DNA of 7,791 nucleotides from Faecalibacterium sp. (lineage in GTDB: Bacteria > Bacillota > Clostridia > Oscillospirales > Ruminococcaceae), in the NCBI GenBank assembly GCA_017483235.1, contig JAFULE010000109.1, positions 1 through 7,791 of the forward strand, written 5' to 3'. Shown piece after piece: positions 1-6,060 of this stretch. The notes under the pieces were generated by a model. It was not told where the DNA came from. It saw only the letters and a list, made by a program, of their open reading frames with translations, and ran no database searches. Position 1 is the first letter of the stretch; every line of letters begins with the position of its first letter. A program made the position numbers and the translations under genes.

Positions 1-602
1 AGCATATCGGCGGGCAGGGGTTCTTCCAGCAGTTCGGCATGGCCCAGCGCCTGTGCAATGCATTTGCCGATCTGACCGCTGCCAAGCCCCTCAGTCTGGG
101 GATACACCGCCAGCAAGGGGGTGTCGGTCACCTGCGCCTCGGTGCGCACCACCGGGTTGATCATCTGCTTGCGCAGCAAAGTGCCGCTTACCTCGCCCTG
201 AAAATAATAGGTCTGGCCGGGCTGCAGCTTTTCGGTGGCGTAGGGGTTGTTGAACCAGCTGATTTCCAGCGAGGCGCTGCCGTCGCCGGCGGTGATGCGG
301 TCTAAGCTGCGCCCGCCGGTGATGCGCCGCTTGCCCAATTTGGCAAACACCTCGGCCTTTACCACACATTCAGTGTACAGCGGCGCGGCCGACGGGGTGT
401 AGCAGGTGGAAAAATCCACGTATTTTCGCGGATAATGACACAAAAGATCTGCAAGGGTGAAAATGCCCAGCTTTTCAAATTTTTCGGCGGTTTTGGGGCC
501 AACCCCTTTCAGGTATTGTACCGGGGTGCCGGCGGTCAGGGTGCGCTGCACCCCGATCAAGCGCTCTTCCAACGGCTTGTCGGCTTTGGGATGTTTTTCC
601 AT
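1..602 (-). CDS. recG: ATP-dependent DNA helicase RecG, N-terminal part (runs off the left edge)
   Basis: RecG remodels stalled replication forks and Holliday junctions in the cytoplasm. Only about the first 200 codons are present, so the helicase motor lies outside the window. Residues 30-62 carry the typical RecG opening: LKGVGPKTAEKFEKLGI, then ADLLCHYPRKY. An OB-fold wedge region follows at about residues 75-150, with WFNNPY at 116-121 and the pattern L-x-x-G-x-x-Y-x-F-x-G. Residues 165-185 (AVYPQTEGLGSGQIGK) match the linker that leads to the helicase lobes. The start is the ATG at 602, preceded by an AGAAAGGAGG ribosome binding site. The gene begins 24 bases after the ATPase stop codon and is probably co-transcribed with it. 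No stop or frameshift is visible in the part seen. Confidence 0.93.
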   Translation of the reverse strand, partial: MEKHPKADKPLEERLIGVQRTLTAGTPVQYLKGVGPKTAEKFEKLGIFTLADLLCHYPRKYVDFSTCYTPSAAPLYTECVVKAEVFAKLGKRRITGGRSLDRITAGDGSASLEISWFNNPYATEKLQPGQTYYFQGEVSGTLLRKQMINPVVRTEAQVTDTPLLAVYPQTEGLGSGQIGKCIAQALGHAELLEEPLPADM

Positions 603-626
603 GGGGCGGCCTCCTTTCTGTAAAAA

Positions 627-1373
627 TCAGGTGTCCTGCTGCAGCAAGAGCTGCAGCATCCGCTGCGGGTCGTTCAAAAAACGTTTGGTCAGCTGAAAAT
701 GCTCGGTGTCCTGATACTGCACCGGGGTGATGGCCTGTTCGGTAAACTGATAGATGCAGCTGCCCGGGCAGGTGATCAGAATAGGGGAGTGGGTGGCAAT
801 GATAAACTGCGAGCCTTCGCTGGCCAGCTGATGGATCAGCGCCAGCAGGGCCATCTGCCGGGTGGGCGAAAGGGCGGCTTCCGGTTCGTCCAACAGGTAC
901 AGCCCCTGCCCGCCGAAGCGATGGTTCATCAGGGCCATAAAGCTTTCACCGTGCGATTGATCGTGCAGCGATACCCCTCCGTAGCTGTTCAGCATGGTGG
1001 GATCGCCAGCTGCGATCTCGTCGACATAGCTGGCGGTGTTGTAAAAGCTTTCGGCCCGCAAAAAGAAACCGTCCCTTGGGTATGCCCCGCGGGCGAGGGT
1101 AAGCTGCCGGTGCAGCCCCGAATGGGTAGCCGCGGTGGAAAAACGGAAGTTTCGGCTGCCGCCCTCGGCGTTAAAGCCGGCCGCCACCGCAATGGCTTCC
1201 AGCAGGGTAGACTTTCCGGTACCGTTTTCGCCTACAAAAAAGGTGACGTTGGCGGCAAAGTTCAGCCGGTTGCCCTGTGCCAGAAACTGCACTGCAGGCA
1301 GCCGGGCATAGTATTCCCCCGGGGGCGGTGTTTCGCGCAGAAAAACACTTTGCAAAAATCGTTTGTCATTCAT
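627..1373 (-). CDS. small AAA/ABC-like predicted ATPase (COG3910-type)
   Basis: A 248-residue soluble protein with a complete ABC-type nucleotide-binding core. Walker A is GENGTGKST at 48-56, the signature-like segment HDQSHGES at 137-144, Walker B LYLLDEPEAAL at 158-168, and the H-loop ATHSP at 193-197. The opening (FLQSVFLRE, then VTFFVGENG) resembles the stand-alone predicted ATPases grouped as COG3910, whose role is unknown; they are neither transporters nor full SMC proteins. There is no coiled coil and no membrane segment. I choose the ATG at 1373 over an in-frame GTG at 1379: AGGAGG lies 8 bases before the ATG but only 2 before the GTG. The gene has its own promoter and is followed after 24 bases by recG. 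A link to DNA repair is possible from context but is inference. Confidence 0.88.
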   Translation of the reverse strand: MNDKRFLQSVFLRETPPPGEYYARLPAVQFLAQGNRLNFAANVTFFVGENGTGKSTLLEAIAVAAGFNAEGGSRNFRFSTAATHSGLHRQLTLARGAYPRDGFFLRAESFYNTASYVDEIAAGDPTMLNSYGGVSLHDQSHGESFMALMNHRFGGQGLYLLDEPEAALSPTRQMALLALIHQLASEGSQFIIATHSPILITCPGSCIYQFTEQAITPVQYQDTEHFQLTKRFLNDPQRMLQLLLQQDT

Positions 1374-1381
1374 TTGCACCG

Positions 1382-1387
1382 CCTCCT
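1382..1387 (-). promoter_or_regulatory. ribosome binding site that fixes the ATPase start
   Basis: AGGAGG on the minus strand. Its spacing is 8 bases to the ATG at 1373 and 2 bases to the in-frame GTG at 1379, which favours the ATG. Confidence 0.85.
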
Positions 1388-1402
1388 TTTGGTGTTTTTT
1401 CT

Positions 1403-1431
1403 ATTCTATCATCTGCCATGGCCGATTGCAA
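1403..1431 (-). promoter_or_regulatory. sigma-A-type promoter for the ATPase-recG pair
   Basis: On the minus strand a -35 box TTGCAA (1426-1431) lies 17 bases from a -10 box TAGAAT (1403-1408), which matches the consensus at five of six positions. Transcription would start near 1396, giving a leader of roughly 22 bases. The promoter lies downstream of the fakA terminator, so ATPase-recG looks like a separate transcription unit. Confidence 0.7.
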
Positions 1432-1495
1432 CGCGCCGTCCTGCGCGGTGCACATTAAAAGTTTTTCGGTTTCTTTTTTCAAAAGGGAACAAAGA

Positions 1496-1523
1496 AAAGC
1501 CTGCGCCCAAAGGCGCAGGCTTT
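1496..1523 (-). terminator. intrinsic terminator after fakA
   Basis: A perfect 12-bp stem (AAAGCCTGCGCC with its complement) closes a 4-base loop. On the minus strand it begins 19 bases after the fakA stop and is followed by the T-rich TCTTTGTTCCCTTTT. It should end the lipoprotein-asp23-fakA transcript. On the plus strand no gene reads into it. Confidence 0.87.
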
Positions 1524-1542
1524 GTAATTTGAGGTAGAATGC

Positions 1543-3252
1543 TTACTCTACACTGATCATGTAGTAGTAAACCGGCTGGCCGCCGCGGATGTGGCTGACC
1601 TCGACGCTGTTGGGGCACTTGGCGCGCACCAACTCGGTAACGGCCTCGGCATCCTCGTCCGAAACATCGCAGCCGCTGATCACGGTAACAAAGCTGGGGC
1701 TGCCCTTCTTGCACATGGCGCGGGCCAAACGATAGGTGGCCTTGGCAATGTCGGAATGGGTGGCAACGATCTTGCCGTTTTCCAGCGCCATGATCTCGCC
1801 CTTGCGGATACGCTTGCCGTCAAACTCGCTGTCGCGGGCGGCATAGGTGACCAGACCGGTGGCCACGCCGCCGGCCGCCTGCATCATGGCAATGGCGTTG
1901 TCGTCGGCACTGGCCGAGGGATCAAAGCTGAGCATGGCGGTAATGCCCATGGGTACGGTACGGGTGGGCAGCACCACAACCTTGCGGTCGGCCAGCTTCT
2001 GGGCCTGTTCGGCGGCCATGATAATGTTCTTGTTGTTGGGCAGCACAAAAACGGTCTTGGCGGGCACGCTCTGCACGGCAGCCAGAATGTCCTCGGTGGC
2101 GGGGTTCATGGTCTGGCCGCCCGAAACCACGGCGTCCACACCCAGATCCTCAAACACGGCCTTCAGGCCCTCGCCGGCGGCCACCGACACAAAGCCGTAG
2201 TCGCGCTCGGGATCCACCGCGGCGTAGATAAACTCGCGGGCGGCTTCGTCCTTGCTGGCTTGTTCGGCCTGCGCCTGCTTTTCCAGCCCCTTGCCCTGCT
2301 TCTGGCGGGCCAGGAACTGCTCGTGCATGTTTTCGATCTTGAAGTTGGTCAGGTAACCGTACTTGATTGCCTCGCTCAGGATCTTGCCGGGGTCGGCGGT
2401 GTGCACGTGCAGGTTGATCACATCGTCATCTTCAATGCAAACCACGCTGTCGCCGTTGGATTCGGCAAAGGCACGCAGCTTGTCGGCGCTGGCGCCCTCG
2501 TTTTTGTTCACAAGGAACTGGGTGCAGTAGCCGTTGGTAATGTCTTCCACCTTCATCAGATCATCGGTGTAAATGCCCTTGCCGGCGTTGGAGGTGGACA
2601 GCTTTGCCTTGTTCTGGCTGGCACTTTCCTCGCTGGTGATGGGGTCTTCGCCGTGGAACACCTTCTGCATGCCCTCGAAAATCACCAGAATACCCTGACC
2701 GCCGGCATCCACAACGCCGGCCTTCTTCAGCACAGGCAGCTGGTTGGGGGTGTTGTCCAGTGCACGCTGGGCAGCGGCCACCACCAGATCCCACAGCTCG
2801 GCTGCGTCAGCAATCTTGCTGGCGGCGGCTTCCTCGCTGGCCACACGGGCCACGGTCAGCATGGTGCCCTCGGTGGGCTTCATAACGGCCTTGTAGGCGC
2901 CGGCCACACCCTTTTCCAGAGCGGCCACCATGTCGGCGGCATTGGCTTCCTTTTTGCCCTCCAGCGCCTTGGAAAAGCCGCGGAACAGCAGGCTGGTGAT
3001 AACGCCCGAGTTGCCGCGGGCACCGCGCAGCATGGCCGAAGCAGCGGCCTTGGCGGCCTGGCCTACGGTGCAGCTGTCGTCCAGTGCGGCCAGATCACGG
3101 CTGGCAGCGCCCACAGTCATGCTCATGTTGGTGCCGGTGTCGCCGTCGGGAACGGGGAACACGTTCAGCTCGTCCACACGGTTGCGCTGGTTCGAAATGT
3201 TGTTGGCGCCCGAGATAATGGCGTCGCGTAAGATTTTGCCGGTAATTACCAT
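1543..3252 (-). CDS. fakA: FakA/YloV-type DAK2-domain protein (fatty acid kinase ATP-binding subunit)
   Basis: A cytoplasmic protein of 569 residues, close to the roughly 550 of known FakA/YloV proteins. In Staphylococcus aureus FakA phosphorylates fatty acids held by FakB, feeding PlsX/PlsY phospholipid synthesis. Three domains are visible. The N-terminal DhaL-like kinase domain (about 1-200) has the Mg/ATP motif VPDGDTGTNM at 34-43, RGARGNSG at 77-84, PTEGTML at 126-132 and DAGGQG at 182-187. The middle domain (about 225-320) has GYCTQF at 241-246 and HVH at 282-284, where FakA is reported to carry Cys and His metal ligands. The C-terminal domain (about 340-569) has SGGQTMNPATEDIL at 377-390, VLPNNKNI at 403-410 and LPTRTVPMGI at 428-437. 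The ATG at 3252 follows GAGGAG by 8 bases. No FakB gene lies in the window, so the fatty acid substrate is inferred from the family. Confidence 0.9.
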   Translation of the reverse strand: MVITGKILRDAIISGANNISNQRNRVDELNVFPVPDGDTGTNMSMTVGAASRDLAALDDSCTVGQAAKAAASAMLRGARGNSGVITSLLFRGFSKALEGKKEANAADMVAALEKGVAGAYKAVMKPTEGTMLTVARVASEEAAASKIADAAELWDLVVAAAQRALDNTPNQLPVLKKAGVVDAGGQGILVIFEGMQKVFHGEDPITSEESASQNKAKLSTSNAGKGIYTDDLMKVEDITNGYCTQFLVNKNEGASADKLRAFAESNGDSVVCIEDDDVINLHVHTADPGKILSEAIKYGYLTNFKIENMHEQFLARQKQGKGLEKQAQAEQASKDEAAREFIYAAVDPERDYGFVSVAAGEGLKAVFEDLGVDAVVSGGQTMNPATEDILAAVQSVPAKTVFVLPNNKNIIMAAEQAQKLADRKVVVLPTRTVPMGITAMLSFDPSASADDNAIAMMQAAGGVATGLVTYAARDSEFDGKRIRKGEIMALENGKIVATHSDIAKATYRLARAMCKKGSPSFVTVISGCDVSDEDAEAVTELVRAKCPNSVEVSHIRGGQPVYYYMISVE

Positions 3253-3294
3253 GTTTTTAACTCCTCATTTGCCCGTGCCGGGCGTTTTGGTTGA

Positions 3295-3645
3295 TCAGCC
3301 CAGAACGTCGTCGACCACAAGGGTCACACGGGCCACTTTCAGACCGGTGGCTTTTTCCACCTGATCGCGCACGCGATGGGTGATGCTCTGTGCGGCGGAC
3401 GAAATGTTCACGCCGTAGCTGACGATGATGTGCAGCTCGATCACCAGGCGGCCGTTTTCTTCGGTCACCCGCACGCCTTTTTCAGAAAAATCGTCACCCA
3501 GAACCATGCTTTTCACGGTGTCCAGCACGCTGCTGGAAGCCATGGCCGCAACGCCATAGCAGCTTTTGGCAGCTTCGCCGACAAGGGTAGAAAAGTATTC
3601 GCCCGAATAGCGAACTTCTCCTAAGGGGGAGTAGGAAGTAATCAT
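3295..3645 (-). CDS. yloU: Asp23/Gls24 family envelope stress protein, YloU-type
   Basis: A 116-residue protein without signal peptide or membrane segment. It has the Asp23/Gls24 pattern: a start with GEVRYSGEYFSTLVGEAA (about 8-25), a central GVRVTEENGRLVIELHIIV (about 58-76), and the closing half with SITHRVRDQVEKATGLKV and VTLVVDDVLG. Asp23 proteins are abundant cytoplasmic or membrane-associated proteins linked to envelope stress and alkaline shock; the YloU branch is normally found just upstream of fakA/yloV, as here. The ATG at 3645 is preceded by AAAGGAGTG with good spacing. It starts 26 bases after the lipoprotein stop and ends 42 bases before fakA, so it is probably translated from one shared message. 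In Bacillus rpmB neighbours yloU; here the upstream neighbour is a binding lipoprotein. Confidence 0.9.
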   Translation of the reverse strand: MITSYSPLGEVRYSGEYFSTLVGEAAKSCYGVAAMASSSVLDTVKSMVLGDDFSEKGVRVTEENGRLVIELHIIVSYGVNISSAAQSITHRVRDQVEKATGLKVARVTLVVDDVLG

Positions 3646-3671
3646 GTGCTACACTCCTTTTGTGATTGATT

Positions 3672-5177
3672 TCAATTTATGCTGCCCAGCGCATCCAGCG
3701 AGTAAAACGCATCCGACACCGAAGGCTGTACCCCAGCCGCGGCACGGCCGGCGGTAACCGAGCCGTTTTTCCACAACAGGGGGATAAAGGGCATCTGGGC
3801 GGCAAAGGCTGCCTCCAGCTGCCCGGCCTGCGCGGCGTCGGCGCGGAACGCCTGATAGGCGGCCAGAAGCTGGTCGCCGGGCGATGACCATGCCCCGGCA
3901 GAACCCTGCCAGAGACAGACCATTTCCATATTATTATACAACTTCATTTCGCCGATGTACAGTTCAAATTTGCCGCTTTGCACCTTTTCAAGGTAATCTT
4001 CAAAGGTTTCGGCCTCCTCAATGGCCACCGAAATGCCCTGTTTTGTCCATTGCTGCTGCAAAAGTGTAGCGGTATAGCGCTTTGTACTGCTGCCTGCATA
4101 CACCAACAGCTGCACCTCTGCTTTGTGGCCGTCGGCATCGGTAAAGGGGCCCACGCCGGCGGTGCGGGTGTAACCCAGTTGGGCCATGGTCTGCTCCAGC
4201 GGGCTGTTGTCGGCCTGTGGGGCAATGGTGTGCAGCTGGCGCACGCAGGGGTAAAAACCGTTGATCAGGCCGGTGGCAGGGTAGGCGCGGGAATAATAAC
4301 ACTCCTCGGCAATTTCATGCCGGTCGGTCAGGGCCGAAAGCAGGCTGCGCCCCGCAGCGGTATTGCACAGAGGGTTGTCTGCATAGGTATTCATACCCAG
4401 AAACAGCAGCTCGTTGGTTTTAAACTGCACCAGCTGAGACGAAATACCATCGGCCGCCGCCGCATCGTCGGGGGTCAGGTACAGATCAATCTCACCCATT
4501 GACATGCCGCTGACCATGGCATCGTAGTTGGAAACGGCGGCCAGCTGCAGGGTGTCCGGCCCGGCACAGGGGAACGGGGCCAGCGCGTTTTTGACAAGGG
4601 TGTCGCTTTCGCCGTAGGTGTACCGGCCGCTGGCAGTGGGCCGGGTGGCGGTTACTTCGTCGGATTTCATTACGGGGATGTCCAGAAGATAAGCAAACAG
4701 GCAGTCCGGTTGGGTCAGGGTAATGGTCAGGCAGCCCTCACCGACAGTCACGTCGGACACATTGGCAAATCGACCGCCGTAGGAGGCGCTGGCCTTGGCG
4801 GCCAAAAGGCTGGCGGCGGCATCCTGCGCAGTGATGGGGGTACCGTCGGCAAAGGTACAGCCGCTGCGCAGCCGCACCGTAACGGTGGTGCCGCTGCACA
4901 GCACTGTCTCGGCCAGACGGTACTCCGGCTGCATGCTGGGGTCGATACAGACCAGAAATTCAAACAGCAGGCCGGTGTTCTGCAAAGTAAGGGTGGTGTT
5001 GCTGCGGTAGGGGTTAAAGGTGTCGGCCAGTGTGGCCACGGCCGGCACCTTTGCAGCCTGTGCCGTGCCGGACGCCGCGGGCTGCGGGGCGGTGTTGATC
5101 ACAGGGGCCTGAGTTCTACCGCAGCCCACCAGAAAACAAAAGGCCGCGCATAAAACAGCGGCTGGAAATCTTTTCAT
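3672..5177 (-). CDS. family-5 ABC transporter solute-binding lipoprotein (OppA/DppA-like), without transporter genes
   Basis: A 501-residue exported protein. The signal peptide is MKRF followed by a hydrophobic stretch and the lipobox LVGC, giving a lipid-modified Cys19 and surface anchoring. A low-complexity Ala/Pro linker (20-47) leads to the binding fold. The family-5 signature is at about 101-124 (VRLRSGCTFADGTPITAQDA), and the C-terminal lobe has the typical MPFIPLLWKNGSV at 462-474. Length is normal for this family, which usually binds oligopeptides but also sugars, nickel or haem. The part around 405-430 is diverged, so the ligand cannot be named. No permease or ATPase gene lies next to it. 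The mature protein has ten cysteines besides Cys19, many for an exported protein. The ATG at 5177 has GGAGG five bases upstream. The gene heads the probable operon with yloU and fakA. Confidence 0.88.
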   Translation of the reverse strand: MKRFPAAVLCAAFCFLVGCGRTQAPVINTAPQPAASGTAQAAKVPAVATLADTFNPYRSNTTLTLQNTGLLFEFLVCIDPSMQPEYRLAETVLCSGTTVTVRLRSGCTFADGTPITAQDAAASLLAAKASASYGGRFANVSDVTVGEGCLTITLTQPDCLFAYLLDIPVMKSDEVTATRPTASGRYTYGESDTLVKNALAPFPCAGPDTLQLAAVSNYDAMVSGMSMGEIDLYLTPDDAAAADGISSQLVQFKTNELLFLGMNTYADNPLCNTAAGRSLLSALTDRHEIAEECYYSRAYPATGLINGFYPCVRQLHTIAPQADNSPLEQTMAQLGYTRTAGVGPFTDADGHKAEVQLLVYAGSSTKRYTATLLQQQWTKQGISVAIEEAETFEDYLEKVQSGKFELYIGEMKLYNNMEMVCLWQGSAGAWSSPGDQLLAAYQAFRADAAQAGQLEAAFAAQMPFIPLLWKNGSVTAGRAAAGVQPSVSDAFYSLDALGSIN

Positions 5178-5205
5178 TTTTTCCTCCGATTCTTCACGAC
5201 AGCTT

Positions 5206-5217
5206 CACAGCTCTGTG
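5206..5217. repeat. small dyad at the lipoprotein transcript start
   Basis: CACAG-CT-CTGTG, five paired bases with a 2-base centre, lies just downstream of the minus-strand -10 box, about where transcription should begin. It could be an operator half-site pair or chance; nothing else supports a regulator. Confidence 0.3.
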
Positions 5218-5219
5218 TT

Positions 5220-5248
5220 ATTTTATACCAAGAAAGCCATTTCGGCAA
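5220..5248 (-). promoter_or_regulatory. promoter for the lipoprotein-yloU-fakA operon
   Basis: On the minus strand TTGCCG (-35, 5243-5248) is 17 bases from TAAAAT (-10, 5220-5225). An alternative, overlapping -10 is TATAAA (5222-5227), which has TGG in front and so could act as an extended -10. The leader would be about 35 bases. No second promoter of comparable quality is visible before yloU, which supports joint transcription. Confidence 0.65.
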
Positions 5249-5279
5249 TAGAGTATGTCTTTTCTGCGCTGCGCAAATA

Positions 5280-5288
5280 TGGTACAAT
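5280..5288 (+). promoter_or_regulatory. extended -10 promoter for the CBS-domain gene
   Basis: TGGTACAAT provides a TGn extension and a -10 box matching at five of six positions. No good -35 is present at the expected place (around 5260-5265), consistent with an extended -10 promoter. Start of transcription would be near 5295, which leaves a leader of about 85 bases. A perfect 11-base dyad TGCGC-T-GCGCA (5265-5275) sits between the expected -35 and the -10 and could be an operator. Confidence 0.55.
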
Positions 5289-5310
5289 AAAGCTGAAAGG
5301 ATCATCCGTG

Positions 5311-5359
5311 CCGCGCCGGCAAAGCGGCGGTGCGGCCCCGGCCAACCGCCGCTGCGGCG
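5311..5359 (+). promoter_or_regulatory. GC-rich structured leader upstream of the CBS-domain gene
   Basis: The main hairpin pairs AGCGGCGGT (5323-5331) with ACCGCCGCT (5345-5353), nine base pairs around a 13-base loop that itself contains GGCCCCGGCC. Competing pairings exist: CCGCGCCG (5311-5318) with the first arm, and a tight CGCCG-CTG-CGGCG (5347-5359) that uses the second arm. There is no T tract, so it is not an intrinsic terminator. The Shine-Dalgarno (5369-5374) lies ten bases beyond the last pairing. A regulatory role is possible but not shown. Confidence 0.4.
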
Positions 5360-5379
5360 ACAACGATTGGGAGGCAGCT

Positions 5380-5835
5380 ATGAACATCCTTTTCTTTCTT
5401 ACCCCCAAGCAGGATCTGATGTATGTGTACGACGATTTTACCCTGCGCCAAACCCTGGAAAAATGGGAGAATAACCGCTATGCTTCCATTCCGGTGCTGA
5501 ACCGGCGGGGCGAATATGTGGGTACCCTGACCGAGGGTGATATTTTGTGGGGCATCAAAAATCTGCACGATCTGGATATGGAAGCCGCCGAAGAGGTGCC
5601 GATCAGCAGCTTCCCCCACAAGCGGGATTACCGGGCGGTGACGGTGACCACCACCATGGACCAGCTGATGGAAGCGGCCATGAACCAGAATTTTGTGCCG
5701 GTGGTGGACGACCGTGGGGTTTTTATTGGTATTGTGCGCCGGCAGGCCATCATCAAATACTGCTATGAGCGCCAGCAGCCCACCCGGCTGCGCCAAAGTT
5801 CCCGGCGGGTGAGTGCCGGTACCACAGGTAGATAA
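5380..5835 (+). CDS. two-CBS-domain protein
   Basis: A 151-residue cytoplasmic protein consisting almost entirely of a CBS pair. CBS1 spans about 15-62 (TLRQTLEKWENNRYASIPVL, then EYVGTLTEGDILWGI). CBS2 spans about 85-128 (VTVTTTMDQLMEAAM, then NFVPVVDDRGVFIGIVRR). The tail (about 130-151) is basic and poorly structured. Such pairs usually bind adenine nucleotides; stand-alone relatives in Firmicutes include DarB/CbpA-type c-di-AMP receptors, but I cannot assign a ligand here. The start is the ATG at 5380, with GGGAGG five bases upstream. A longer frame open to 5215 would begin upstream of the promoter and is discarded. The gene is divergent from the binding lipoprotein, and a strong hairpin with a T tract follows 53 bases after its stop. 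Confidence 0.88.
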   Translation: MNILFFLTPKQDLMYVYDDFTLRQTLEKWENNRYASIPVLNRRGEYVGTLTEGDILWGIKNLHDLDMEAAEEVPISSFPHKRDYRAVTVTTTMDQLMEAAMNQNFVPVVDDRGVFIGIVRRQAIIKYCYERQQPTRLRQSSRRVSAGTTGR

Positions 5836-5870
5836 AAACAGCGTAAGCCCGCCGGAAACGGTTGTCAAAA

Positions 5871-5886
5871 GTACTAAATATTGTAC
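5871..5886. repeat. GTAC-N8-GTAC dyad upstream of the small gene
   Basis: Inverted GTAC arms flank an AT-rich centre (TAAATATT), just upstream of the 21-bp hairpin. TTGTCA (5862-5867) could be a -35 box, but the best -10 at 16 bases is only TACACA (5884-5889). Another -10 candidate is TATACT (5898-5903) inside the hairpin's 5' arm, without a good -35. It may be an operator for the small gene; the evidence is weak. Confidence 0.3.
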
Positions 5887-5888
5887 AC

Positions 5889-5941
5889 AAACTCCTTTAT
5901 ACTGGTGTTGTAAGCAGAACACCGGTATAAAGGAGTTTTTT
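5889..5941 (+). terminator. 21-bp hairpin with T tract: terminator of the CBS gene that also sequesters the next Shine-Dalgarno
   Basis: Arms 5889-5909 and 5918-5938 pair over 21 positions with a single G-T wobble (5903/5924) and an 8-base loop GTAAGCAG. Six T residues (5936-5941) run from the end of the stem, the form of an intrinsic terminator for the CBS-domain gene. The 3' arm contains AAAGGAG (5929-5935), which is the Shine-Dalgarno of the small gene whose ATG lies 8 bases on. Any transcript that reads through from upstream would therefore carry a masked ribosome binding site. Confidence 0.85.
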
Positions 5942-5943
5942 CT

Positions 5944-6060
5944 ATGCTGAACTATGAACTGCGTTATGTCAACGGACACATCGAGGTGTTTTCGCCCGAG
6001 GGAGGCTTTCTGTTTTCGGCCGATTCGGTGCGCGAGGCCATGAGCGAGCTGGCCGGCTGA
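5944..6060 (+). CDS. small hypothetical protein, 38 residues
   Basis: I do not recognise the family. The peptide starts MLNYELRYVNGHIEV and ends REAMSELAG: two probable beta strands (YELRYV, HIEVF), a Gly-containing turn, a third strand (GFLFSA) and a short amphipathic helix (SVREAMSEL). It has no signal peptide, membrane segment or cysteine, so it does not look like a type I toxin or a bacteriocin. Evidence that it is coding: AAAGGAG exactly 8 bases before the ATG, strong preference for G or C in the third codon position like the neighbouring genes, and a stop shortly before a second terminator-like hairpin. It lies between the CBS and DUF1846 genes and appears to be its own small transcript. 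Its Shine-Dalgarno is buried in a 21-bp hairpin, which suggests translational control. Confidence 0.72.
   Translation: MLNYELRYVNGHIEVFSPEGGFLFSADSVREAMSELAG

Noticed and set aside
1591..3231. Long plus-strand open frame opposite fakA (about 546 codons)
   Set aside because: It is the mirror of fakA. The product is rich in Gly, His, Leu and Gln, as expected from reading GC-biased codons backwards, and it has no ribosome binding site or domain.
3271..3283. Small hairpin GCCCG-TGC-CGGGC between yloU and fakA
   Set aside because: Only 5 bp with a 3-base loop and no T tract. It is not a terminator and probably has no effect on fakA translation.
5215..5379. N-terminal extension of the CBS protein to a TTG at 5215
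   Set aside because: It would begin upstream of the promoter, has no ribosome binding site, and the added residues are low-quality and Arg/Gly/Ala-rich. GGGAGG correctly precedes the ATG at 5380.
5863..5869. TGTCAAA as a Spo0A box near the small gene
   Set aside because: It differs from TGTCGAA at one base, and a 7-base motif is expected by chance. No sporulation gene is in the window.
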